From positions 744,001 through 808,000 of the forward strand of contig NZ_JAAFGS010000001.1 of NCBI RefSeq assembly GCF_011090185.1: a stretch of DNA of 64,000 nt, given 5' to 3'. Source of the stretch: Saccharibacillus alkalitolerans (lineage in GTDB: Bacteria; Bacillota; Bacilli; Paenibacillales; Paenibacillaceae). Every line of letters starts with the position of its first letter. The stretch's first letter is position 1. A model generated the notes under the pieces. The model had not been told where the DNA came from. It saw only the letters and a list, made by a program, of their open reading frames with translations, and searched no databases. The position numbers and the translations under genes are program-made. Of this stretch, positions 51,684-61,544 are shown in pieces.

Positions 51684-52853
51684 TTGAACGATTTCGTCAA
51701 TGTGGGAATGATCGGTTACAAATTTATGGGCAAGGCGCACAGCAACGCGTACCGCGCGCTGCCGATGTTTCTGCCGGACGTGCCAAAGCCGCGGATGACG
51801 GCGATCTGCGGACGCGACGAACAGGCGGTGAAGACGGCGGGCGAGCAGTTCGGCTGGTCGGACACCGAGACCGACTGGCGCAGTCTGGTCGAGAGGGAGG
51901 ACATCGACCTTGTCGACATCAACGCGCCGAGCGACGCGCATAAGGAAATCGCGTTGGCCGCGGCTGCCGCCGGCAAACATATTTTCTGCGAGAAGCCGCT
52001 GGCGCTGAGCCTGGCCGACGCGCGGGAGATGCTGGAGGCGGCGGAGCGGGCGGGAATCAAGCATATGGTCGGCTTCAACTACCGTTTCGCGCCGGCCGTG
52101 CGTCTGACGAAAAAGCTGATCGAGGAAGGACGCCTGGGCAAAATTTATCATTTTCGCGGCCTTTTTTTGCAGGATTGGATCATGGACCCCGATTTCCCGC
52201 TCGTCTGGCGGCTGCGGAGGGAAGTGGCCGGATCGGGATCGCTCGGCGACCTGGGCGCGCATACGATCGACATGGCCCGCTATCTGGTCGGCGAATTCGA
52301 CGAGGTCGTCGGCATGAGCGAGACGTTCATCAAGGAACGGCCGATGCCGACGGAGATGACCGGGCTGACGGCAAAAGGAAGCAAGGACGGTCCGCGCGGC
52401 GAAGTGACGGTGGACGACGCCGCAATGTTCATGGCCAGATTTCAAAACGGCGCGCTCGGAACTTTCGAAGCGACGCGCTTCGCGAACGGACACCGCAGCA
52501 CGAATTCGTTCGAAATCAACGGCAGCCGGGGCAGCGTGCGTTTCGACTTCGAGCGGATGAACGAGCTGGAAGTCTATTTTTCGGACGACGCGGAAGACGT
52601 GCAGGGCTTCCGCAGGGTGCTCGCGACCGACGCGGCGCACGACTATATGCATGCCTGGTGGCCGGCGGGACATACGATCGGCTACGAGCATACGGTGACG
52701 CACGAAGTGCACGAGCTGATGAAAGCGATCGCCGAAGACCGCCAGCCGGTGCCGAATTTCGTCGACGGCGTCAAATGCCAGGCGGTGCTCGAAGCGGTCG
52801 AGCGTTCGGCGGCGGAGAAGCGCTGGGTGAGCCTGCGCGAGTTCGAGGAGTAA
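51684..52853 (+). CDS. Gfo/Idh/MocA-family oxidoreductase
   Basis: A 389-residue NAD(P)-dependent sugar dehydrogenase-type protein. The Rossmann motif is VGMIGYKFMGKAHSNAY, the signature EKPL occurs in FCEKPLALSLADA, and the substrate domain contains GDLGAHTIDMARYL. Substrate unknown; relatives oxidise inositol or pyranosides. The start is TTG at 51684 with GGTGGAG 7 bases upstream; this places the Rossmann motif at the normal distance. A longer frame upstream crosses the terminator of the previous gene and is not credible. Confidence 0.88.
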   Translation: MNDFVNVGMIGYKFMGKAHSNAYRALPMFLPDVPKPRMTAICGRDEQAVKTAGEQFGWSDTETDWRSLVEREDIDLVDINAPSDAHKEIALAAAAAGKHIFCEKPLALSLADAREMLEAAERAGIKHMVGFNYRFAPAVRLTKKLIEEGRLGKIYHFRGLFLQDWIMDPDFPLVWRLRREVAGSGSLGDLGAHTIDMARYLVGEFDEVVGMSETFIKERPMPTEMTGLTAKGSKDGPRGEVTVDDAAMFMARFQNGALGTFEATRFANGHRSTNSFEINGSRGSVRFDFERMNELEVYFSDDAEDVQGFRRVLATDAAHDYMHAWWPAGHTIGYEHTVTHEVHELMKAIAEDRQPVPNFVDGVKCQAVLEAVERSAAEKRWVSLREFEE

Positions 52854-52926
52854 GACGCCTCGGGAGCCTTCCGGCCGATTCCGTCGCCGCGGTTCGGAAA
52901 TTTGGCGAATGGCGAAAATCCATGCG

Positions 52927-52964
52927 CAAAAAAGCCTTCCCCATAACGGGGAAGGCTTTTTATT
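52927..52964. terminator. Bidirectional terminator after the oxidoreductase gene
   Basis: aaaaagccttcccc pairs with ggggaaggctttt around ataac, with A and T runs on the two sides. Confidence 0.88.
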
Positions 52965-53397
52965 TGGCGGGCGTCTTTTTCGCGTCCGGCACCTCGACCG
53001 CGATTTTACGGTTGAGCGACGTAAGCTGCTTCAAAAATTCGTCTTCCCGCACGGGTGAAACCAGCAGGCTGCCGCCGGCGTACACGATCTCCAAACGGTC
53101 GCGTGAATGGGCCGGCCCCGAACTCAGGCTGCGCTTGCGGCGAATCTTCTCGATGCGATCGATCGGGATGTTCCAGTTCAGCGGACCGGAGCGCACGCGC
53201 AGATGGCCGTTTTCGATTTCGTAGTTCGTCATGTACCAGGTCGATACGACGAACATCAAAATAAGCAGCCAGACCGGGATGAACAGCAGGGAACCGCCGG
53301 CCGACAGTCCCATCCAGACCATAATCAGCAGAGCTATGATAATAGCCCAGTTCAAGGTGAAGAAAAAGACGTCTTTTTCGCTTTTGTATCGATTCAT
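52960..53397 (-). CDS. Membrane protein with bacterial PH domain (YyaB-like)
   Basis: A 145-residue protein with two adjacent transmembrane helices in the first 55 residues (about 11-30 and 35-54). A short beta-rich cytoplasmic domain follows (YEIENGHLRVRSGPLNWNIPIDRIEKIRR), typical of bacterial PH domains of the B. subtilis YyaB type. Function unknown. The ATG has GGAGG upstream on the minus strand; the stop lies inside the shared terminator hairpin. Confidence 0.82.
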   Translation of the reverse strand: MNRYKSEKDVFFFTLNWAIIIALLIMVWMGLSAGGSLLFIPVWLLILMFVVSTWYMTNYEIENGHLRVRSGPLNWNIPIDRIEKIRRKRSLSSGPAHSRDRLEIVYAGGSLLVSPVREDEFLKQLTSLNRKIAVEVPDAKKTPAK

Positions 53398-53588
53398 GCA
53401 GGCCTCCGAAATAAATGATCTTGCTTTTATTCTACAGGAACGTAGGGCCTCGGCACAATTCTATGCAAAAAGTAACATTCGCTCTTTCGCTTTACCAGAG
53501 AAAAGAGTATAGTAAAAGGCCGGGGTACTTTTTTACGACTCCTTGGTAGAGAAACAGAGCGAATCATGCATGAAAAGGGGTAATTCGG

Positions 53589-55022
53589 TTGGGTAAGGGA
53601 AAGACATTGGGATTTTGGATCTTAACGGCGCTGGTCGTCGGCAATATGGTCGGCTCGGGCATTTTCATGCTGCCGCGTTCGCTCGCGGAAGCGGCCAGCC
53701 CGGCGGGTACGGTATTGGCGTGGGGAGTTACCGGATTCGGCGTGCTGATGCTGGCGCTCGTGTTCGGCAATCTGGCGCTGCGCAAACCGGAACTGAACGG
53801 CGGCCCGCAAATTTATGCGAAAGAATTGTTCCCGAACAGTCCGGCGCTGTCGCTGCTGTCGGGATTCATGTCGAGCTGGGGCTACTGGATCGGCAATATC
53901 GCGGGCTTCGTGGCCGTCATCACGACGTTCGCCAGCTATCTGTCCACCTTCTTCCCGGTCATGAACAGCGCGCAGGTACTGCTGAGCCTGGGAAGCTTCG
54001 AATTGACGGTCGGACACTCGCTGAACTTCGTCGTATGCTCGCTGCTGCTGTGGGGGACGCACGCGCTTGCGCTGCGCGGAATCGAGGGGGCCGGGCGGCT
54101 GAACCTGATCGCGACGGCGACCAAGGTGATCGGTTTCGCGCTGTTCATTCTGATTGCGCTCTTCGCGTTTCAATCGTCGACGATGGGGCAGTTCGCCGCG
54201 GCGCATCTGGATGGAAGCGGACGGACCGTATCGCTGCTGTCTCAGGTCAACGGAGCGGCGGTCGTAACGCTGTGGGCGTTTATCGGCGTAGAGTCGGCAA
54301 CGGTGTTCGCGGCGCGGGCCAAACGGAAAAAGGACGTCAGCCGTGCCACCGTAGCGGGTCTGCTGATCGCGATCGTGCTGTATGTCGGAATCAGCATCCT
54401 GACCATGGGACTGCTGTCCAAAGAGCGGCTGACGCAGTCGCAGAATCCGCTCGTCGACGCCATGACGGAAGTGCTCGGTCCGTACGGCGGCTATCTGCTG
54501 GCTGCGCTGGGCTTGATCAGCTTGATCGGTTCGACGATCGGCTGGGTGCTGCTGAGCGCCGAAGTTCCGTACGAAGTGGCCAAGCAGCGCGTATTTCTGC
54601 AGCCGTTCCGCCGGGAGAACGAACGCGGCATGCCGAAGCTGTCGCTGTGGATTTCGAACGGCCTGGGGCAGCTGCTGATTTTCTCGACGATTTCCGGTTC
54701 GATCGCCCAGGCGTTCGATTTCATTATCGTCGTCGCGACGCTGGCGTATCTCGTGCCGTACCTGATCGCCTCGGTGTATCAGCTGAAGCTGACGCTGACG
54801 GGCGAAGGGTATACGGAGGTTCGCGAGCGGCGAATGGACGGCGCAATCGCGGTACTGGCGACCGTTTATTCCGCCTGGGTCGTTTACGCCGGCATGGGCG
54901 ATTGGAAAACGTTCCTGTTCGGCGTGATGCTGCTGGCGAGCGGAATCGTGTTCTATCCGCTGCTGCGGAAACAGCTGCGGGAGAGCGAGGGAATCGTGGG
55001 AAAGGGACGCCAGATGCCTTAA
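53589..55022 (+). CDS. APC-family amino acid permease/antiporter (basic amino acid or polyamine type)
   Basis: A 477-residue transporter with 12 predicted helices. The unwound TM1 motif VGNMVGSGIFMLPRSLAEA and the TM6 region VTLWAFIGVESATVFAARAKRKKDV place it in the basic amino acid/polyamine antiporter group (ArcD, CadB, AdiC, YdgF-like). The transported pair is not known. The start is TTG at 53589, with AAAAGGGG upstream, placing TM1 directly after a short basic N terminus. Terminators lie upstream of the oxidoreductase and downstream at 55082. Confidence 0.88.
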   Translation: MGKGKTLGFWILTALVVGNMVGSGIFMLPRSLAEAASPAGTVLAWGVTGFGVLMLALVFGNLALRKPELNGGPQIYAKELFPNSPALSLLSGFMSSWGYWIGNIAGFVAVITTFASYLSTFFPVMNSAQVLLSLGSFELTVGHSLNFVVCSLLLWGTHALALRGIEGAGRLNLIATATKVIGFALFILIALFAFQSSTMGQFAAAHLDGSGRTVSLLSQVNGAAVVTLWAFIGVESATVFAARAKRKKDVSRATVAGLLIAIVLYVGISILTMGLLSKERLTQSQNPLVDAMTEVLGPYGGYLLAALGLISLIGSTIGWVLLSAEVPYEVAKQRVFLQPFRRENERGMPKLSLWISNGLGQLLIFSTISGSIAQAFDFIIVVATLAYLVPYLIASVYQLKLTLTGEGYTEVRERRMDGAIAVLATVYSAWVVYAGMGDWKTFLFGVMLLASGIVFYPLLRKQLRESEGIVGKGRQMP

Positions 55023-55081
55023 AAGTTTTTTTGACCGGGCCTTTATTCATAACCGAATACCGGATACGAAGCGTTTCAATC

Positions 55082-55112
55082 GGGACAGCCGCTCAGCGGC
55101 TGTCCTTTTTTT
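55082..55112 (+). terminator. Terminator of the amino acid permease gene
   Basis: ggacagccgct pairs with agcggctgtcc (overlapping loop) followed by T7, ending only 16 bases before the next start codon. Confidence 0.85.
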
Positions 55113-55127
55113 CATGCCTGCACAAGC

Positions 55128-55382
55128 ATGGGAGGAAGCAATCCGAAATGGGAATACTACAAATCCGACACCAAAGAAGACGTCGTTGAATTTACAGGCG
55201 ACGCCATGTACGGGGCGGAACAAGGGCACACGACGGTCCAATTTGTGCTTTATAAAGATCTGACTTTCGAACTGTACGGGATCTGGGTAGATCGGGAAGG
55301 CGATGCCTTAGGCGAAAAATACGCAATGACGGATGATGAAATCGAAGATACGCTCGATACGATTTACAGAACCGTGCAGTAA
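55128..55382 (+). CDS. Small hypothetical protein, 84 residues
   Basis: An acidic protein (DTKEDVVEFTGDAMYGAE ... FELYGIWVDREGD ... TDDEIEDTLDTIYRTVQ) without membrane segments; family not recognised. Codon use is like the neighbours and a terminator follows directly, supporting a real gene. The start is problematic: the ATG at 55128 has no upstream ribosome site, and the GGAGGAA just inside it would serve an out-of-frame ATG. The preceding terminator is only 16 bases away, leaving no room for a separate promoter. Confidence 0.6.
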   Translation: MGGSNPKWEYYKSDTKEDVVEFTGDAMYGAEQGHTTVQFVLYKDLTFELYGIWVDREGDALGEKYAMTDDEIEDTLDTIYRTVQ

Positions 55383-55401
55383 ACAGAATATCGGACTTCA
55401 C

Positions 55402-55434
55402 GAAAAAACTCCGGACGGACCGGAGTTTTTCTTT
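55402..55434 (+). terminator. Terminator after the small hypothetical gene
   Basis: aaaaactccgg pairs with ccggagttttt around a five-base loop, then more T. Confidence 0.88.
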
Positions 55435-55476
55435 TGCATAAAGATAACTAAGGCGTCTTCCGCAGCATTCTTTCAT

Positions 55477-55506
55477 TTGTTCGATTTACGGGTGGCCTGT
55501 TAAACT
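55477..55506 (+). promoter_or_regulatory. Probable promoter of the hscC operon
   Basis: TTGTTC and TAAACT with an 18-base spacer, 48 bases before the hscC start. Confidence 0.45.
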
Positions 55507-55553
55507 GGACACAGCAATACATGCATATTCATAAAGAAACGGTGGAGAACCTT

Positions 55554-57251
55554 ATGACCATTATCGGAATCGATCTCGGAACGACCAACAGCGCCGTATC
55601 CGTCTGGAAAGACGGCCGTTCGCGGCTTATTCCCAACGCCCTCGGCGATCTGCTGACGCCTTCGGTCGTCGGACTCGACGACAACGGCGACATCCTGGTC
55701 GGACGCATTGCACGCGAACGTCTGCTGACCCACCCGCTGTTGACGGCGTCCGCGTTCAAGCGCCATATGGGGACGCCGCGCGAGATTCGGCTGGGCGATC
55801 GACGTTTTCGCGCGGAAGAACTGTCGGCGCTCGTGCTTCGGGCGCTCAAAGCCGACGCGGAAAGCTTCCTCGGCGAGCCGGTGACGGAGGCCGTCATCAG
55901 CGTGCCGGCCTACTTCAACGATACGCAGCGCAAAGCGACGCGGATGGCAGGCGAGCTTGCCGGCTTGAAGGTCGAGCGCCTGCTGAACGAACCGACGGCG
56001 GCCGCGATCGCTTACGGTCTGCATCAGCAGGAGCCCGAGACGCAGTTTCTCGTATTCGACCTCGGCGGAGGCACGTTCGACGTCTCGATTCTGGAGTTGT
56101 TCGACGGCGTAATGGAAGTAAAAGCGGTGGCCGGGGACAATTATCTGGGCGGCGAAGACTTCACGAATCTGCTGGTCGAGCATTTTTTGTCGTCGTTCGG
56201 GACCCAGGCTTCTTCGCTGGAGCGGAAAACGTTGGCTTTTTTGCGGGATCAGGCGGAGTCCGGCAAGCGGACGCTGTCCCGAAATCAGCCGATCGTCATG
56301 CGGGCGGGGATCGGCGGCGAAACGAAGGAGCTGCGGATCGATCGGGATCGCTTCGAAATGCTCGTTCAGCCGCTGGTCGAGCGTCTGCGCAAGCCGATCG
56401 AACGCGCGCTGCTCGATGCTTCGATCGACGCGGATGCGATCGACGAGATTGTCATGGTCGGAGGAGCTTCGCGTATGCCGATCGTGTACTCCATGCTCAG
56501 CCGGATGTTCGGACGTCTGCCGGCCGCGAATATCGATCCGGACGAGACGGTAGCCGTCGGCGCGGGCGTTCAGGCGGGCATGAAGGAGCGGAGCGAAGAG
56601 CTGCAGGACATTGTGATGACCGACGTCTGCCCGTATACGCTCGGCACGGAAGTCGCGGTGACTCACACGGGCGGAGAATACGAGAGCGGACATTTCAGTC
56701 CGATTATCGACCGCAACACGTTTGTGCCCGTCAGCCGGGTCAAACGATTTTCGACCGTGAACGAGGAGCAGCGGAGAATCGTCGTCAAAATTTATCAAGG
56801 CGAAAATCGGCTGGCGGCGAACAATCTGCTGTTGGGCGAACTCGAAGTCGAGTTTCCGCCCGGAACCACCGGTATCCGGGATATCGACATCCGTTATACT
56901 TACGATATCAACGGCATTCTGGAAGTCGAGGTAAAAACGGTCGGCCTGGACGACGTGCATCGAATCGTGATCGAGGAAAATCCCGGCGTGATGAGCCGCG
57001 AGGAGATCGAGCGGCGCTTGGCGCAGCTGTCCGCGCTGAAAATGCACCCGAGAGACCAGGAAAAGAACCGTCTGCTGCTTGCGCGCGGCGATCGGCTGTA
57101 CGAGGAAAGGCTCGGCGACGAAAGGGAATGGATCGCCCTGGCCATGCAGCGCTTCGAGGCGGCGCTGAACCGGCAGGACGAACGGGAAATCCGCGAGGAA
57201 GCGGAACGGCTGGAGCAGTTTCTGAATGGGATCGAAGGGAGCCGGCGCTGA
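55554..57251 (+). CDS. hscC: HscC-type Hsp70 chaperone
   Basis: A 565-residue Hsp70 of the short HscC type (DnaK is about 610-640). The ATPase domain has [41 protein letters not shown] and [13 protein letters not shown]. The substrate-binding domain ([13 protein letters not shown] ... [15 protein letters not shown]) is followed by only a short helical lid. E. coli HscC has a dedicated J partner (DjlB/DjlC). Here a J-domain protein starts directly after its stop codon. The ATG at 55554 has GGTGGAG upstream; an in-frame ATG at 55521 lacks one and is not conserved with the family start. Confidence 0.92.
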   Translation: MTIIGIDLGTTNSAVSVWKDGRSRLIPNALGDLLTPSVVGLDDNGDILVGRIARERLLTHPLLTASAFKRHMGTPREIRLGDRRFRAEELSALVLRALKADAESFLGEPVTEAVISVPAYFNDTQRKATRMAGELAGLKVERLLNEPTAAAIAYGLHQQEPETQFLVFDLGGGTFDVSILELFDGVMEVKAVAGDNYLGGEDFTNLLVEHFLSSFGTQASSLERKTLAFLRDQAESGKRTLSRNQPIVMRAGIGGETKELRIDRDRFEMLVQPLVERLRKPIERALLDASIDADAIDEIVMVGGASRMPIVYSMLSRMFGRLPAANIDPDETVAVGAGVQAGMKERSEELQDIVMTDVCPYTLGTEVAVTHTGGEYESGHFSPIIDRNTFVPVSRVKRFSTVNEEQRRIVVKIYQGENRLAANNLLLGELEVEFPPGTTGIRDIDIRYTYDINGILEVEVKTVGLDDVHRIVIEENPGVMSREEIERRLAQLSALKMHPRDQEKNRLLLARGDRLYEERLGDEREWIALAMQRFEAALNRQDEREIREEAERLEQFLNGIEGSRR

Positions 57252-57252
57252 G

Positions 57253-59949
57253 ATGAGCGTCTGGGAAATTCTCGGCATAGCGCCGACCGCCGACGCCCGG
57301 GCGATCAAACGCGCCTATGCGGCGCTGCTCAAGAAAGTGCATCCCGAAGACGATCCGGAAGGCTTCCAGAGGCTGCGCGAAGCCTACGGCGAAGCGCTGG
57401 AACTGGCAAAGAGACTTCGGCCCGAAGAAGCCGGCGGCGAACCGCTGTCCGGCGGGTCCCCGATATCCAAGCCAAGCGGAAGCGGCAGTCGGGACGGAAG
57501 TGGGGAACGACCGCCTGTCTGGGGCGAAGCCAACCGCCAGGCGCAGCGCAGACGCCGGGCGGAGCGGGCACAGGGAGCGAGCGGCTCGCACATATCCGGA
57601 AGCGAAGGACGGGATACCGTTCAGGATGCGGGGACGGCCGGCGCCGCTTCCCCTTCCGAGTCGGCCGCGGTTCCGCGTAAGGAACGCAAGGCGGCGTCGG
57701 AGACGGATGAGCTGATTCGGCAGCTCGAACAGGTATACGCCGATTACCCGAAGCGCATCGCGGCGGAAATCTGGAGCGAGCTGCTGGAGAACGATCGGCT
57801 GCGGAACTTGGCTTTTAGGCAGGAAGTTCAGCCTAAAATGCTGCGTTTTCTTGCGGAGCATCCGCATCTTCCTCTGCCGGTGTGGCAGCTGCTGAACCGC
57901 GTTTTTCGCTGGACCGACGACGAATTGGGATTGTCCCGGCTCGTTCCGCCGGATTTCGCGGGCTTTATTCTGGATTCGATCCGTCAGCCCGCGGAGCTGC
58001 GGTTCGATCATCTGCCGCGGCGGCGGGATTTTGAACACGATGCGTTTTTATCGCTGCGAGGCCGCGGAGCCGCCCTGCTCAGAAGCGGCCGTCTTTGGGA
58101 AGCCGTGGAACAGTTCGATGCCGCTTATGCGATGCTGGAAGGCGGATTGGGACAGGACCCGGACCTGCTTCGGCTGCGGGCGACCGCTCTGCATCTGCTC
58201 GGCGAGGATCTGCGGGCGGAAGAGGACTGGAAAACGCTGGTGTCTTCTTTTCCGAACGAGCGCGATGCCCTGCTGCGTCTGGCGGACAGGCTGTTGGAAA
58301 CGGAGCGCGCTTCCGAGGCGCTGACTCTTCTGCAGCGCGCGCTCGATCTGAGGCCGAACGATCCCCAGGCGCTGCTGGGACTGGCGCGCGCTTTCCGCGA
58401 GCTCGGGCGCAGCGCCGAAGCCGAGCAGATCTGCGACCTGGCGCTGCTGCTGGAACCTTCGGACATCGAGCTGCGCATTCGGCTGTTGGATCTGCAGGCG
58501 CTGAGGACGGATCTGCTGCTCGAGACGATCAAGCGTTATCCCGGCGACCGGGACGCGCGTTTTGCCGCGGGGGAGCTGCTGTTCGGCCTGGAACGCTGGG
58601 AAGAATGCCTGCGCGTGCTGACGGAGGCGCCGCTCTACGGGACGACCGGCGAGATGAAGGCGCTGCTCGGACGGACGCTGATTCGTTTGGGACGTGAACA
58701 GGAGGGGGCCCGCTGTTTTGACGAAGCGGTAGAAGCCGCGGAAACCTCCGGACAGAACGGCTATTACGCGCGGCTGCATCGCGGACTGTATTTGACGGAT
58801 CGCGAACGGTGGAGCGAAGCGGAAAAAGATCTCGGGAAAGCTGCCGCGCTGACCGCGGGAGGCGATGCCCGTCTCTGGACGTCGCTGGCCCGATGCGCGA
58901 TCGGACAGGGGCGTCCGGAAGAGGCGCTGGACCTTGCGGGCCGGGCGCTGCGATTAGGCCCGTCAAGCGAACCTTACGGTACCCGCGCGGTCGCGCTCTA
59001 TCGGCTTCGGCGGTATGAGGAGGCGCTCGAAGATTTCGATCGCGCCTGCGCTTACCGTTCGGGGAATCCGGCGTGGCTGCGGATGAAAGGCCTGTGCGAA
59101 ATGCGCGGCAGACGTTATGATGACGCGCTCCGCAGTTTGGAAAACGCGAAGAATTCCGGGGAAGCCGACCTTGTACGAAAAGCGCTGTGCGAGCTTTATC
59201 TTCGCCGGGGCAAGTATGGCGAAGCGCTGGCGGAAGCGCGGGAGTCGGAAGGAGATCCCGAGCTGCTGCTGCTTCGGGGATGGGCCTGCCGCAAGCTGGG
59301 CCGATCGGGCGAAGCGAAAGAGGCTTTTCTCGCGGCGGCGAAACTCGCGCCGGACGATCCGCGGGTGCTCCGCTTTGCGCTGGACGAGCTGGCGGCCGGC
59401 GGAGAAGAGGAAGCGCTCGCCTACGCGGAGCGTATCCTGGCGTTGGACCCGGGCGACGACGAGACGCGCGCGCGCCGGACCGGCATCCTGTTCGAATACG
59501 GCCGCGTCGAGGAAGCCGAAGCCGAAATTGCCGGACTGCTGGTTCGGCTGCCCGACCGCAGCGTGCATCCGGAGCTCTGGTATTATTCGGGAATGCTGCT
59601 GTTGGAACGGAAAGACTACGCGGCGGCGGCCGAGCATCTGCGGCGCGCCTGCGCATCGGGCCTGCGCGGCGATGCCGTCAGTCTGCTGTCCATCGCGCTT
59701 TTCGAGAGCGGAATGACGGACGAGGCGCTGACGCTGGCTCGGGAAGCCGCTGCGGAACATCCCGATCATTCCGATTACCGGGCGAGGCTTCGGCGAATGG
59801 AAGGAAAAAGCGCGATTCCGTCGGCTCTGCGGCAGCTGCTGCGCAGTCCGGCCCGGCAGGAAAGCTGGCCGTTCAGCGTCAAACTGCGTCCCGTCCGGAT
59901 CGCTCCGAGGGACGAACCGCCATACGAAACGGAGGGGATGCGCAAGTGA
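57253..59949 (+). CDS. J-domain/TPR protein, likely co-chaperone of HscC
   Basis: An 898-residue cytoplasmic protein. The first 50 residues form a J-like domain (SVWEILGIAPTADARAIKRA ... HPEDDPEGFQRLREAYGEAL) in which the canonical HPD is HPE (30-32), as seen in DjlC-like relatives. A charged, low-complexity linker (about 55-150) is followed by a long array of tetratricopeptide repeats (about 265-870; e.g. DLRPNDPQALLGLARAFREL). It starts 1 base after the hscC stop, and its stop overlaps the next start. It probably recruits clients through the TPRs and delivers them to HscC; clients unknown. Confidence 0.85.
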   Translation: MSVWEILGIAPTADARAIKRAYAALLKKVHPEDDPEGFQRLREAYGEALELAKRLRPEEAGGEPLSGGSPISKPSGSGSRDGSGERPPVWGEANRQAQRRRRAERAQGASGSHISGSEGRDTVQDAGTAGAASPSESAAVPRKERKAASETDELIRQLEQVYADYPKRIAAEIWSELLENDRLRNLAFRQEVQPKMLRFLAEHPHLPLPVWQLLNRVFRWTDDELGLSRLVPPDFAGFILDSIRQPAELRFDHLPRRRDFEHDAFLSLRGRGAALLRSGRLWEAVEQFDAAYAMLEGGLGQDPDLLRLRATALHLLGEDLRAEEDWKTLVSSFPNERDALLRLADRLLETERASEALTLLQRALDLRPNDPQALLGLARAFRELGRSAEAEQICDLALLLEPSDIELRIRLLDLQALRTDLLLETIKRYPGDRDARFAAGELLFGLERWEECLRVLTEAPLYGTTGEMKALLGRTLIRLGREQEGARCFDEAVEAAETSGQNGYYARLHRGLYLTDRERWSEAEKDLGKAAALTAGGDARLWTSLARCAIGQGRPEEALDLAGRALRLGPSSEPYGTRAVALYRLRRYEEALEDFDRACAYRSGNPAWLRMKGLCEMRGRRYDDALRSLENAKNSGEADLVRKALCELYLRRGKYGEALAEARESEGDPELLLLRGWACRKLGRSGEAKEAFLAAAKLAPDDPRVLRFALDELAAGGEEEALAYAERILALDPGDDETRARRTGILFEYGRVEEAEAEIAGLLVRLPDRSVHPELWYYSGMLLLERKDYAAAAEHLRRACASGLRGDAVSLLSIALFESGMTDEALTLAREAAAEHPDHSDYRARLRRMEGKSAIPSALRQLLRSPARQESWPFSVKLRPVRIAPRDEPPYETEGMRK

Positions 59950-60632
59950 TGGACGCTTACGATTATCGGCGCGCGCTGGATTGGGCGGTCGCGCTCGGCG
60001 CGCCGCTTCTCACGCGGTACGGCGTAAACCCGCCCTATACGCCCGCGGCCTGCCGGGCGGCCGAATTCGATCCGGGCAAACTTTTGGAAGAAACATGGGG
60101 CGTTACGGATATCGAGGGCGTGCGGCATTTGGCCGAGCGGATGTGGTCGGGTGTGCACAACCCCGGTTTTCAGCATACCCGTCTGCTGTTCAGCGGAATG
60201 ACCCTCGACCAACGCCGGCATTACGTGGACGGCGTGCGGGAACACGAGAGATACGGGGAATGGTATGCGGTTCATCTGTATATGGACCGGCTGCCGCCGG
60301 CCGGCATCGCCGCCTGGGATCTGGGACAGCTTGCTTTTTATCTCCGGTGCGCGCGTTTGGAAGAGTATATCGGCGAGGAGGAAGAAGAAATATGCCTGCT
60401 GCATACGGCGGTCCGGGCCCGTTTTTCTTACCGCAGCTGGCCGGATTACGCGATCGCTTATATGGCGGGGCGCCAATTTGCGGCACGCGACCTGTCGGAA
60501 GAAGGTTCGAAGATCGATGCCGAGACGCTGCGCGTTCCTCTGATCGGCGAGTCGTCGCCGTGGCGCGAACTGGAGTGGGAGATCGACCTGCCGGAACCCC
60601 CGGAGCTGCCCTGGGCTTCAGAGCATCCATAA
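59949..60632 (+). CDS. DUF1266 protein (YbeU/YbeR-like) in the hscC operon
   Basis: A 227-residue protein with the DUF1266 features: an N-terminal LDWAVALGAPLLTRYG, then WGVTDIEGVRHLAERM, a central helix and IAAWDLGQLAFYLRCARLEEYI, and the C-terminal SYRSWPDYAIAYMAGRQF with nearly invariant aromatic and Gly residues. The W-D...R residues suggest a conserved pocket, but no activity is known. E. coli has DUF1266 genes ybeU and ybeR beside hscC and djlB/djlC, so the association is conserved across phyla. The ATG overlaps the preceding stop (TGATG). Confidence 0.85.
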   Translation: MDAYDYRRALDWAVALGAPLLTRYGVNPPYTPAACRAAEFDPGKLLEETWGVTDIEGVRHLAERMWSGVHNPGFQHTRLLFSGMTLDQRRHYVDGVREHERYGEWYAVHLYMDRLPPAGIAAWDLGQLAFYLRCARLEEYIGEEEEEICLLHTAVRARFSYRSWPDYAIAYMAGRQFAARDLSEEGSKIDAETLRVPLIGESSPWRELEWEIDLPEPPELPWASEHP

Positions 60633-60874
60633 ATTCGCTCCCAATCAAAGGAAATGAGTATTATGGAAGCGAAGTCGTAAGCCGAACCGGGCGGCCCTGC
60701 GCAAATGTTCGTGAAAAAGGGGCTCCGGGGCGAAGCTTTTGCCCTCTGGCGGCGTTTATTGAATGAGGCCTTTGCCTGGGCGGGCTGCCGGAAGGAACGA
60801 CGGTACCGGAGGTCGACAAGAAATTCTATAAACGGCGCGTACAGCGGCCGGAAGCGAAGGGAAGCGGAACAGCG

Positions 60875-61486
60875 ATGCAATCGATGAGAGCGGAACGTCC
60901 CGACGGTTATTATGACGAACGGCTGATGCCGATCGACGAACGGATTTGCGAACTGCTGCAGCGGCGCAAAGAGATATCGGAAGGGAATCCGGGCCACCCG
61001 TCAAAAGCAAGGATAGCCGAATGGTCGGAAAAGTACGGGATATACGAGAACTTGTTGGATTCGATATTCGGGAGCCTGGCTTCGGAAGAGCATTACAAGC
61101 CCGAAGTCAGGCCGATCGGTTTCCGCTGCCGGATTCCGGTACTGCGTACGGCGGAACAGTCGGATATTTTTTACTCGATCGTTACGGTTCGCCAGTACGA
61201 AAATGCGAGCGTGGCGGTGCTGAGCGCGGATTGGGAAGAAGTCGAGCCCGAATACGACGAGTATCCCCGGGAACGTTCCCATAAGGAGTTCGAGCTGAGC
61301 GTTTCGGGAGAAACCGATTATGACTGCCGGATGCATCGCGGGGCGGGCACGACCGGAAAAATGTCGCTCAACTACGTGATCAGCCCGCCGCTTCCCGACG
61401 ACCTGACGGGCATCTCTTTCCGGGTCCGCGCTTATGAAGATTACGGCAAGCAAAAACCGTTGGGTCCGGAGATCGTGCTGGAATAG
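60875..61486 (+). CDS. Conserved hypothetical protein with helical N-terminal domain
   Basis: A 203-residue protein. The N terminus (YYDERLMPIDERICELLQRR ... GHPSKARIAEWSEKYGIYEN) is a helical segment that recalls chorismate-mutase-like hairpins and is common in unannotated Firmicute proteins. The second half is beta-rich (IFYSIVTVRQYENASVAVLS ... ISFRVRAYEDYGKQKPLGPEIVLE). No catalytic motif is evident. An ATG three codons later is an alternative start. It lies 242 bases after the DUF1266 gene; that gap shows no other gene. Whether it belongs to the hscC transcript is unclear. Confidence 0.72.
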   Translation: MQSMRAERPDGYYDERLMPIDERICELLQRRKEISEGNPGHPSKARIAEWSEKYGIYENLLDSIFGSLASEEHYKPEVRPIGFRCRIPVLRTAEQSDIFYSIVTVRQYENASVAVLSADWEEVEPEYDEYPRERSHKEFELSVSGETDYDCRMHRGAGTTGKMSLNYVISPPLPDDLTGISFRVRAYEDYGKQKPLGPEIVLE

Positions 61487-61544
61487 TAAGGTCACGGAGA
61501 GGCAGCGATCATTCGCGCAAAGCCGATTTTCTGCGCAAGAACGC

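Noticed and set aside
55500-57308. A 602-codon minus-strand frame over hscC
   Set aside because: It is a mirror of the Hsp70 gene with no ribosome site and no recognisable domain.
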